Of a stretch of DNA of 64,000 nt, positions 1 to 7,449 are shown one piece after another. A program made the translations under genes and the position numbers. The notes beneath the pieces are model-generated. The model was not told the origin of the DNA and did not search any database. It saw nothing but the letters and a program-made list of their open reading frames with translations. Every line of letters begins with the position of its first letter. The first letter of the stretch is position 1. The stretch comes from Parasegetibacter sp. NRK P23 (lineage in GTDB: Bacteria; Bacteroidota; Bacteroidia; Chitinophagales; Chitinophagaceae), in NCBI RefSeq assembly GCF_023721715.1, contig NZ_JAMDLG010000001.1, positions 2,209,784 to 2,273,783 of the forward strand, in the 5' to 3' direction.

Positions 1-1748
1 CCACTATTGGCTACCTGCACCAGGACCTGCTGAGCTTTGATACGAACAACAACATCACCCAGGTGGCCATGGAAGCCTTCGAAAAAGTGATGGCCCTTCA
101 GAAAGAACAACACGAACTCGAAAAGCTGCTCGAAGCCAAAGAAGACGAAAAACTGCTGAACAGGTACATGGATGTGCTCCATGAGATCGATCTGCTCGAT
201 GGCTACAATGTGCAACACAAAGCAGAAGAGGTTTTACACGGACTCGGTTTCAGCGATACCGACCTCGTTCGCCCCTATAAAGAATTCAGCGGTGGCTGGA
301 GAATGCGCGTACTGCTCGCTAAAATGATCCTGCAACAACCCGATGTGCTGCTGCTGGACGAACCAACCAACCACCTTGACCTCCCTTCTATCGAATGGCT
401 GGAGAAATACCTGCTTAATTATAAGGGCAGCGTGGTAATTGTGAGCCACGACAAGTTCTTCCTCGACAAAATGGTGAATAAAATCGTGGAACTCTACCAG
501 CAGGAGCTTCACATATACGTAGGCAACTACTCTTACTATGAAACCGAAAAGGAAGTAAGGGTGGAAATGCAGAAACGCGCTTACGAGAACCAGCAGGATT
601 TTATCCGCCAGCAGGAACGCTTTATTGAGCGCTTCAAGGCCAAAGCTTCTAAAGCCGCTCAGGCACAGAGTGTGCAAAAACGATTGGATAAGATAGACCG
701 GATCGAAGATGTGGAAATTGAGCGCCCGAACATGCGCATCAACTTCTCGGTGGGCAAAGAGCCCGGCAAAATCATTTGTACGCTGAAAAATGTGTCGAAA
801 TCTTTCGGAGACCTGCAGATTCTGAAGAATGCCTCCGGCGAAATTGAACGCGGCGATAAGATCGCGCTGATCGGTGCGAACGGTAAAGGTAAATCCACAC
901 TCCTCCGTATTGTGGCCGGTACCGAACCCATTGAAGGGGAAAGAATATGGGGGCATAACGTGGCGGAAAGTTTCTATGCACAGCACCAGTTGGAATCACT
1001 CGGACTGAACAATACGCTGATCGAAGAGATGAACAGTTCCCGCGCGGGGAAAACGGAACTGGAATACAGAAGTCTTTTGGGCGCGTTCCTTTTCGGCGGC
1101 GACGACGTGGATAAACGCATCAAGATACTAAGCGGTGGGGAAAAAGCACGTGTGGCTCTGGCAAAAGTTATTGTGAGCAAGGCCAACTTCCTCATGCTCG
1201 ATGAACCGACCAACCACCTTGATATCCATTCCGTGGAACTCCTGGTGGAAGCGCTGAACAAGTATGAAGGGAGCATCATCCTGGTGAGCCACGACCGCTA
1301 CTTCATTTCCAAAGCCGCCAACAAGATATGGGAGATCGTGGATGGTAAAATCAAAGAATTCAAGGGCACCTACCACGAATGGGTGGAATGGAAGGAGAGA
1401 ATGGCCGCCCGTGCGATAGAAGAAGCGCCTAAAAAAGAGGAGAAAGAAAAAGAAAAGTCGAAGCCCGCCCCTGTGGCGCCACAACCGCAAGCAAAGCAAG
1501 GGAACGCCCCCATCAACAAGGAGCTTCAAAAATTACAAAAGACTTTCCAGCAACTGGAAGAAAAAATAGCCGCTAAAAAGGCGGAAAAAGAAAAACTGGA
1601 AGCCGCGCTGGGCAACCCGGATACTTATTCAGACCCGAAGAAATTCCAGGACACGGAGAAATCCTACAAAGCCGTGGGTGCTGAACTGGAACAGATGAAT
1701 GTGCAGTACGAGGAGCTTTTTGAACAGATTATGGCGCTGGATCGTTAA
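1..1748 (+). CDS. ABC-F family ATPase (5' end outside window)
   Basis: Soluble twin-ATPase of the ABC-F group, which act on the ribosome as translation factors or antibiotic-protection proteins; no membrane segment is visible. The reading frame is open from base 3, so the gene begins before the window and the GTG at 63 is not its start. The first ABC domain shows its signature SGGWRMRV near 288 and Walker B LLLDEPTNHLD near 346. The second shows Walker A GANGKGKS near 873, signature LSGGEKARV near 1128 and Walker B LMLDEPTNHLD near 1190. The first Walker A is missing only because of the window edge. A Lys/Glu/Pro-rich linker (about 1420-1510) leads to a coiled coil (about 1516-1745), as in the Uup/Rli-like branch with a C-terminal extension. 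The 3' end overlaps the convergent hutG gene by 20 bp. Family is certain; the subfamily is not. Confidence 0.95.
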   Translation, partial: TIGYLHQDLLSFDTNNNITQVAMEAFEKVMALQKEQHELEKLLEAKEDEKLLNRYMDVLHEIDLLDGYNVQHKAEEVLHGLGFSDTDLVRPYKEFSGGWRMRVLLAKMILQQPDVLLLDEPTNHLDLPSIEWLEKYLLNYKGSVVIVSHDKFFLDKMVNKIVELYQQELHIYVGNYSYYETEKEVRVEMQKRAYENQQDFIRQQERFIERFKAKASKAAQAQSVQKRLDKIDRIEDVEIERPNMRINFSVGKEPGKIICTLKNVSKSFGDLQILKNASGEIERGDKIALIGANGKGKSTLLRIVAGTEPIEGERIWGHNVAESFYAQHQLESLGLNNTLIEEMNSSRAGKTELEYRSLLGAFLFGGDDVDKRIKILSGGEKARVALAKVIVSKANFLMLDEPTNHLDIHSVELLVEALNKYEGSIILVSHDRYFISKAANKIWEIVDGKIKEFKGTYHEWVEWKERMAARAIEEAPKKEEKEKEKSKPAPVAPQPQAKQGNAPINKELQKLQKTFQQLEEKIAAKKAEKEKLEAALGNPDTYSDPKKFQDTEKSYKAVGAELEQMNVQYEELFEQIMALDR

Positions 1749-2808
1749 CTGCCACTACGTGCGCCTTCACAAAATCGGTGACCAGGTAGGAGATCAACTT
1801 ACCGGTGGTATCGCTGCGGCGCCCATCGGCAAGTTGTTGCGCACCCTCACATATGTGGAGATAAGCCACATTATTTTCTGAAGCTGTGTAATAAACGTAT
1901 TGCCGTGCATTGATCGCTGAAATACCAACAGGCGTTTCGGCACTGCTGAGTACACCCTGGATGGCATCAAGGTCCAGTTCGATACCGGTGTAACCATCTT
2001 TGGTGAAGTCTGCCGCATGGGCCACGGCCTGCATAAAACTGCGCCTTTCGTACAGGAAAATATCTTCCCAGGTAATGTAATCGGTAAACGGATTCTCGGC
2101 CATGTCCGTCAATACGTTCTGCGGAACGTAATTTTCATGTATGCCCACCACACAATACTGGTGCAGGAACCCATCCTCATCGGCATACCGGAAACCGTTA
2201 CCGCTGTGTCGCCCTTCCAATGGACGGTAATCAGTATGGGCATCCAGGTTCACCGCGTTGATCTGGGCAAGTGGAATGATGCCCGCTTTGGTTAATCCCT
2301 TTGCCACGCCTTTAATCAGGGGATACGCATTGTTGTGCCCCCCACCTATCACCACCGGGATTTTGTTCGCAGCGGCAATCACCTTCACCAGTGATTCCAC
2401 TTCCTCATCAATGGCGTGCACCGCGTGCCGGTAGGCATCCACCCGTTCTTCTTCGTTGCTGGCATTGTTCTCGATCAGGTATTTCAGGTCCCCGAAATCG
2501 AAATGCCCCAACACCATCATTTCTTCGCCGGAAAAATAATCGTTGCTTTGGATGTTCAGGAAAGCGGAAAGAAAAGGCAACCATACACTATCGGCCCCGC
2601 CATTGCCAAAATTCCCTTTCACCCCAATATCTTCCGGAATACCGATAAGGATATACTTCGCGGGCGAATGGCGCAGCGATTCTTCCCATTCATCACTGTT
2701 GGAAAGGGTGGCGAGCCTTTCTCCCAATTTGGTTTCGAAACGTCGGAGGCGGGTAAGAAACAGCAGGTCTTCCCTGTTGTAAAAGCGGAAATGTTGCATG
2801 GCAGTCAA
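1729..2808 (-). CDS. hutG: Formimidoylglutamase (arginase/agmatinase fold)
   Basis: Predicted to hydrolyse N-formimidoyl-L-glutamate to glutamate and formamide, the last step of cytosolic histidine degradation. The 359-residue protein carries the ureohydrolase metal-binding set: GGGH at 155-158 (GGGH rather than GGDH is usual in HutG), DAHTD at 189-193 and ELDLD at 277-281, which supply the His and Asp ligands for a two-manganese centre. It lies 18 bp downstream of hutI on the same strand, and this context favours formimidoylglutamase over arginase or agmatinase. Met1 or Met4 could be the start. Its 3' end overlaps the convergent ABC-F gene by 20 bp. Confidence 0.88.
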   Translation of the reverse strand: MTAMQHFRFYNREDLLFLTRLRRFETKLGERLATLSNSDEWEESLRHSPAKYILIGIPEDIGVKGNFGNGGADSVWLPFLSAFLNIQSNDYFSGEEMMVLGHFDFGDLKYLIENNASNEEERVDAYRHAVHAIDEEVESLVKVIAAANKIPVVIGGGHNNAYPLIKGVAKGLTKAGIIPLAQINAVNLDAHTDYRPLEGRHSGNGFRYADEDGFLHQYCVVGIHENYVPQNVLTDMAENPFTDYITWEDIFLYERRSFMQAVAHAADFTKDGYTGIELDLDAIQGVLSSAETPVGISAINARQYVYYTASENNVAYLHICEGAQQLADGRRSDTTGKLISYLVTDFVKAHVVAVNDPAP

Positions 2809-2826
2809 TTGTAAAATGAATGTAAG

Positions 2827-4086
2827 CTATTCCCCTGAAATAGCGAGCGGGGAATACCATTTTCCATTCAACATTACACGGGAGATCAGGTTGGAACCGA
2901 AGGCGTAAGGGAGGTAGGCCAGCGATGAAAGCGGTTTGGTGAAGAAAAAATTCGCCAGCTTTCCTTCCGCGATGGAACCCACTTCGTTTTCCAGTTCCAT
3001 GGCGAACGCCGCATTCGTAGTGGCGGCATGCAACGCTTCTTCCGGAAACATTTTCATTTGTATGCACGACATGGAAACCACCGTATTCATATTTCCGGAA
3101 GGAGAGGAACCGGGATTGAAATCAGAGGCGAGGGCAATGGCGCAACCCGCGTCCAATAATGTTCTTGCGGGCTGAAAATCCATCCGCAGGAAATACGCGG
3201 CCGTGGGAAGTAAGGTGCCGATTGTAGTTGAAGCGGCCAGCGCGTTGATGGCTGCTCTATCCATCACTTCCAAATGGTCCACGCTCACGGCGCCATTTGC
3301 CACCGCGGTTTCTACGGCCCCGGAGGCGGAAAGCTGGTTCGCATGAATGCGCGCTTTCAGGCCGAACGCCGCTCCTTTTTTGATGAGCCGCGCCGTTTCT
3401 TCGTTTGAAAAGAAACCCTTTTCGCAAAAAACATCTATATAATCCGCCAATCCTTCGTTAGCTATGGCCGGAAGCATTTCTTCTTCTATCAGTTTAAGGT
3501 AGCCTTCTTTATCCTCTTTGAACATTTCAGGAAGCGCGTGCGCCCCTAAAAAGGTGGCTTTAACGGGAATAGGAATATTCTGTTTCAGCCGTTTCACCAC
3601 GCGCAACATCTTCAGTTCCGAATCCGTTGTTAAACCGTATCCGCTTTTTATTTCGATGGCACCCGTTCCCAGCAACAACAATTCTTTCAAACGTTGCGCG
3701 GCTACCTCGTAAAGTTCCTCTTCCGGCATCGCCCGGAGTTTCCGCGCTGAATTTAATATGCCCCCACCCGCGGCAGCGATCTCCGCATATGACTTCCCTC
3801 CTATCTTCATCACAAACTCCTCTTCCCTGCTGGCCGCGAACACAAGATGGGTATGGCTATCGCACCAGGAGGGAAAACACCATTCGCCCTGCGCGTCCCA
3901 GACTTCTTCATCGGTGTTCGAAGTATCAATTGTATCCATGGCGCCGAAACCCAATATGCGGCCCTCATGTACCCGAACCCATGCATTGGGGATACATGCC
4001 ATAGCTTTCATGGCGGCTCCGCGAAGGGGATGTTGGTGGTGCCCTGTATTAACGAGCATACCGAGGTTAGTAATGAGCATGTCCAA
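2827..4086 (-). CDS. hutI: Imidazolonepropionase
   Basis: Third enzyme of histidine degradation: hydrolyses 4-imidazolone-5-propanoate to N-formimidoyl-L-glutamate. At 419 residues it has the usual HutI length. Amidohydrolase motifs are visible: DSHTH at 76-80 (metal HxH), the substrate and metal region HANQLSASG, SVDHLEVMD, and the late Asp in ASDFNPGSSPSGNM. The start codon lies inside the 3' end of the upstream LytTR gene (20-bp overlap), which suggests translational coupling. hutG follows after 18 bp, so LytTR-hutI-hutG reads as one transcription unit. Confidence 0.95.
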   Translation of the reverse strand: MDMLITNLGMLVNTGHHQHPLRGAAMKAMACIPNAWVRVHEGRILGFGAMDTIDTSNTDEEVWDAQGEWCFPSWCDSHTHLVFAASREEEFVMKIGGKSYAEIAAAGGGILNSARKLRAMPEEELYEVAAQRLKELLLLGTGAIEIKSGYGLTTDSELKMLRVVKRLKQNIPIPVKATFLGAHALPEMFKEDKEGYLKLIEEEMLPAIANEGLADYIDVFCEKGFFSNEETARLIKKGAAFGLKARIHANQLSASGAVETAVANGAVSVDHLEVMDRAAINALAASTTIGTLLPTAAYFLRMDFQPARTLLDAGCAIALASDFNPGSSPSGNMNTVVSMSCIQMKMFPEEALHAATTNAAFAMELENEVGSIAEGKLANFFFTKPLSSLAYLPYAFGSNLISRVMLNGKWYSPLAISGE

Positions 4087-4531
4087 AGGTAGGACTGTTT
4101 TTTATTCTGCGCATGAAGGGCTCTTCATAACTCACACCAAGTGGCAACTCGCTTGTCCCGATCTTTAAAGACCTGTTCCTGATGGCGCTGATCTGATTAA
4201 GTGCCACCACATAAGAACGGTGGATGCGCATAAAACCTTCAGGAAGCATTGTCATCAACGCTTTCAGGGTGATGCGCACCAACAGGGGGCGACCTTCCTT
4301 CAAATGCAATTTCATGTAGTTATCGGCGCATTCAATGTAGAGAATATCCGCCGGATCAATTTTCACCAGACTGTAATTCACCCGGAGAAACAGTGGCGCG
4401 CCAGCTACGTTGGATTGAATCATATTCATACTACCCGGTTTTGTTTCACTGAAATTACCAAGTGAGAAAATCGAATGAAAACGTTTATGGACAGAACCGG
4501 GAAATGCGCCGATGAATTGAAGTTTAAACAC
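4067..4531 (-). CDS. LytTR-type DNA-binding protein without receiver domain
   Basis: 154 residues, of which about 50-150 form a LytTR DNA-binding domain: the run from VNYSLVKIDPADILYIECADN through HRSYVVALNQI is typical. There is no response-regulator receiver, so it is not a complete two-component regulator. The first 35 residues look unrelated to the fold and internal starts exist at Met35 (4429) and Met37 (4423), so the true protein may be about 120 residues. The gene overlaps the start of hutI by 20 bp, an arrangement that suggests it regulates, or is co-regulated with, histidine breakdown. That role is inferred only from position. Confidence 0.85.
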   Translation of the reverse strand: MFKLQFIGAFPGSVHKRFHSIFSLGNFSETKPGSMNMIQSNVAGAPLFLRVNYSLVKIDPADILYIECADNYMKLHLKEGRPLLVRITLKALMTMLPEGFMRIHRSYVVALNQISAIRNRSLKIGTSELPLGVSYEEPFMRRIKNSPTFGHAHY

Positions 4532-4826
4532 GGGTTTTAACGAAAATTAACATTTCAGCATTTTCTGGATACGTTTTATGCTATCCCGCACTTATCACTT
4601 TGGCCTTTCCTTTTTTGAAGGAATTGTATCTCCCATCCAGCTCGGTTGCATTTTTTCATCATACACCAAAACGGTCTCCCATGCCCTTGTTAATCTCTTC
4701 CAAATACAGTCTTTTCACCACTAAGTACGGCGTTTAAATACCGTCTCCACAATAATAGTTTCCCCCTTTCTTTATAAAAGAAAACGTTGCGCATGTAAAG
4801 AGTTCTACGCTGGAAAAACCACAGGC
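4532..4826. other. Divergent intergenic region, no gene
   Basis: 295 bp between the LytTR gene (minus) and the barrel gene (plus). It must hold both promoters, but I found no exact TAnnTTTG box for either. A 6-bp stem (4607-4623) without a following T-run is the only structure noticed. Confidence 0.6.
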
Positions 4827-5579
4827 ATGAATAAACTACTATTGAAGGCACTACCGGCTACAGCGCTCGTTTTAATTTGTTGCAATGAAACTTCCGCCCA
4901 GATTGATCCCTGGAAATATGAACTCGGGATTCACGCTGGAACATTTATTTACCAGGGCGACCTTACACCCGACAAAATCGGTTCCTACAAAACCATGAAA
5001 CCCGTAGCGGGAATTTCAGTGGCCCGTCTTTTAACCCGTTCCTTCTCAGTGAAAATAAGTTTGCTCAGGGGTAATTTACACGGGAACGAAGCACGCTATG
5101 CCGATCCCGAATGGAGAAGATGGCGAAACTTTCAGTTCACCAACAAGATCACTGAAGTATCGGCCGCATTGGTTTGGGATGTGCTGGGCAATAACCACAA
5201 TAGTACTTCAGGCAAATTATCCCCTTACCTCGCAGCCGGAATCGGTTATTCTTTTATGAAGGTGCACAGAGACTGGAGCGCACTCAATTCAGAATATTTT
5301 TCTCCCGAATCGGCATTAATGACCGGCCTGGCCGTCGACACCGTTACCTCACCACCAAAAGGATTGATCAGTTTACCGGTGAGCGCGGGACTGAAATACC
5401 GGTTTTCAGAACGACTATCCATTGGCGTGGAAACCACTTACCGGATCAGCTCCACGGATTACCTGGATGGGTTCAGTTATTCGGGACACCCTACGGAAGG
5501 TGATTTTTACTTCTCCCATACCATCGGCCTATATTACAATTTTATTCGAAGAAACAGACTGAATTGCCCGAAGTTCTGA
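4827..5579 (+). CDS. Outer-membrane beta-barrel protein (DUF6089-like)
   Basis: 250 residues with an N-terminal signal peptide (MNKLLLKALPATALVLICC, cleavage near SAQ) and a run of amphipathic strands ending in HTIGLYYNFIRRNRLNCPKF. The opening of the mature protein, ELGIHAGTFIYQGDL, is typical of the small Bacteroidota barrel proteins grouped as DUF6089. No catalytic motif is visible; a structural or porin-like outer-membrane role is the most that can be said. It is monocistronic: divergent from the LytTR gene and convergent with the GH15 gene. Confidence 0.8.
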   Translation: MNKLLLKALPATALVLICCNETSAQIDPWKYELGIHAGTFIYQGDLTPDKIGSYKTMKPVAGISVARLLTRSFSVKISLLRGNLHGNEARYADPEWRRWRNFQFTNKITEVSAALVWDVLGNNHNSTSGKLSPYLAAGIGYSFMKVHRDWSALNSEYFSPESALMTGLAVDTVTSPPKGLISLPVSAGLKYRFSERLSIGVETTYRISSTDYLDGFSYSGHPTEGDFYFSHTIGLYYNFIRRNRLNCPKF

Positions 5580-5670
5580 CAGAAAAACTTTAAGCTGGTT
5601 CACAAAAAAATGTAAAGCATTGCATGTCTAAAATTTGACTACCAATATTTTACATTCAATATATATTATT

Positions 5671-7449
5671 CTACATAAACTCCGGCATATCCAGTTTCTT
5701 CGCGATCCGAAACGCAGCGTTGATCAATCCCACATGACTATACGTTTGCGGGAAGTTCCCCCATTGGGAGCCATCAGTAGAAACATCTTCACTGTAAATG
5801 CCGAGGTGGTTAGAGAATTTAAACAACTGCTCCAGGTTCCTACGCGCATCATCGATCCTGCCCACACAAGCCAGCGCATCCACATACCAGAAGGCGCATA
5901 CCAGGAAGGTGCTTTCCGGAAAACCAAAATCGTCATAGTGCTTATAACGGTAAAAAAGACCGTGTTCAGCGAGCAACTCTTTCTCCAAAGCCTCAATATG
6001 GAGTTTGGCGGCTTCTTTGTTGTGATCGAGGTAGTTCATGGTCACCATCGCCAGCGTACTCGCATCAAGGTTAGAGGTATGCATCGCCTGGGTATATACT
6101 TTCCGATCCACATCGTAACAGGATTTCAGCAATGCATCGGCTTCCTCGGCCAGTTTACCCGCCTTCTGCATCAGCGCCATATCGGAGAAGGCTTCGCCGA
6201 TTTTATAAGCGGCTTTCGCACCCGCCCAATGAAAGAGCAACGTATACGAATGTACCTGAGTCTGGTTCCTGAATTCCCATAAGCCGGAATCCGGCAACGT
6301 CATGGTGCGTTCAATCTGGTTGAGGAGCCAGGGAACGATTTTGAGGTAACTGCTTTTCTTGGAGAAAGTCAATCGCTTGTCTGTGTAAAGCGGCAGCAGG
6401 TTCACCAATACCTGCCCGTATACATCGTGTTGGGTCTGTATATAGGCTTTGTTGCCGATGCGCACTGGCTTGTTCCCCATGTACCCATGCAGGTCCAGTT
6501 CCAGTTCCACGAGGTCCTTTTCGCCGGTAATGGAATACAATGGCTGGAGGGAGTCTTCCGCGTTGTAGATGATGTTCTGAATGAAATCGAAATATTTTTC
6601 CAGTTCTTCAAAGTGACCGATCTGGTTGAATGCTTTCAGGGTGTAGTACGCGTCGCGGAACCAGCAGAAACGGTAATCCCAGTTGCGTGTACTGTCGTGA
6701 AACTCGGGCAGACTCGTAGTTCCGGAAGCGATAATGCCGCCGGTATCTTCATACTGGTGCAGTTTCAATACCAGTGAGGAACGAATGATCTGATCCTGGT
6801 AAATTGTGGGGATGTAAGAACTTTTGACCCAGGTTTGCCAGTAGTCGACTGTTTTCCGGATGAATTCTTCCGAGGTTTCCTGCAAAGGCGCTTCCAGCGG
6901 AGCCCCGTAGGTTAGCACGATGTACCGGTTCTGGTCGAGGACGAAAGGCTTTTCATCCTGCACATAAGTAAGCGGGATATCGGTGGTAATGCGCACCTGC
7001 TTTTCGAAATTGAGGAACCTGATGTGGTTGCTGCCCATCACCGTCTCCGGAACAAGTTCACCATATTCCCCGCGTGGCTGACACCGCACTTTTATGGCGG
7101 GATCACCATTCAGCACTTCAATCTTACGCACCAGCATCAGGGGTTTGAACTGCCTTTCGTGCACCATCATGCGCGGCGCGCAGTCGATGACCCGGAAACT
7201 TCCTTCAGCGGAAAGAAATTCAGTACATAAAACATTGGTGTTTGGAAGATAATATTGCTTTGATTCATAGATCTCGGCTGCCGGACGAATATAGAAATCA
7301 CCTCCTTTTTCTTCGTCGAGTAATGATCCGAAGAGAAAACTGCTGTCGAAGCGCGGCATACACATCCATTTCACATTGGCGGTTGTGTCCACGTAGGCCA
7401 GGTAGGAACAGTTGCCCACCACGCCCATATTGTATTTATGCACCGGCAT
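5671..7449 (-). CDS. Glycoside hydrolase family 15 protein (trehalase or glucoamylase type)
   Basis: 592-residue cytosolic-type protein with no signal peptide. The start MGVVGNCSYLAYVDTTANVKWMCMP and the motif RNWDYRFCWFRDA are hallmarks of the bacterial GH15 alpha-glucan hydrolase group, with the (alpha/alpha)6 barrel continuing to GSQWGNFPQTYSHVGLINAA. Members include glucoamylases and, in mycobacteria, a GH15 trehalase. Its start codon lies 14 bp inside the end of the trehalose synthase/phosphatase gene, so the two are translationally linked; on that basis trehalose or a related alpha-glucoside is the likely substrate. Substrate choice cannot be read from the sequence. Confidence 0.88.
   Translation of the reverse strand: MPVHKYNMGVVGNCSYLAYVDTTANVKWMCMPRFDSSFLFGSLLDEEKGGDFYIRPAAEIYESKQYYLPNTNVLCTEFLSAEGSFRVIDCAPRMMVHERQFKPLMLVRKIEVLNGDPAIKVRCQPRGEYGELVPETVMGSNHIRFLNFEKQVRITTDIPLTYVQDEKPFVLDQNRYIVLTYGAPLEAPLQETSEEFIRKTVDYWQTWVKSSYIPTIYQDQIIRSSLVLKLHQYEDTGGIIASGTTSLPEFHDSTRNWDYRFCWFRDAYYTLKAFNQIGHFEELEKYFDFIQNIIYNAEDSLQPLYSITGEKDLVELELDLHGYMGNKPVRIGNKAYIQTQHDVYGQVLVNLLPLYTDKRLTFSKKSSYLKIVPWLLNQIERTMTLPDSGLWEFRNQTQVHSYTLLFHWAGAKAAYKIGEAFSDMALMQKAGKLAEEADALLKSCYDVDRKVYTQAMHTSNLDASTLAMVTMNYLDHNKEAAKLHIEALEKELLAEHGLFYRYKHYDDFGFPESTFLVCAFWYVDALACVGRIDDARRNLEQLFKFSNHLGIYSEDVSTDGSQWGNFPQTYSHVGLINAAFRIAKKLDMPEFM

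Noticed and set aside
234-986. Minus-strand 250-residue frame
   Set aside because: Lies antisense to the conserved ABC-F coding sequence; it is a shadow frame.
4607-4623. Small hairpin TTCCTT/AAGGAA before the barrel gene
   Set aside because: Short AT-rich stem with no T-run and no gene to terminate.
5609-5656. Inverted AATGTAAA/TTTACATT pair between the barrel and GH15 genes
   Set aside because: Arms are 8 bp and 32 bp apart in AT-rich sequence; not a credible terminator.
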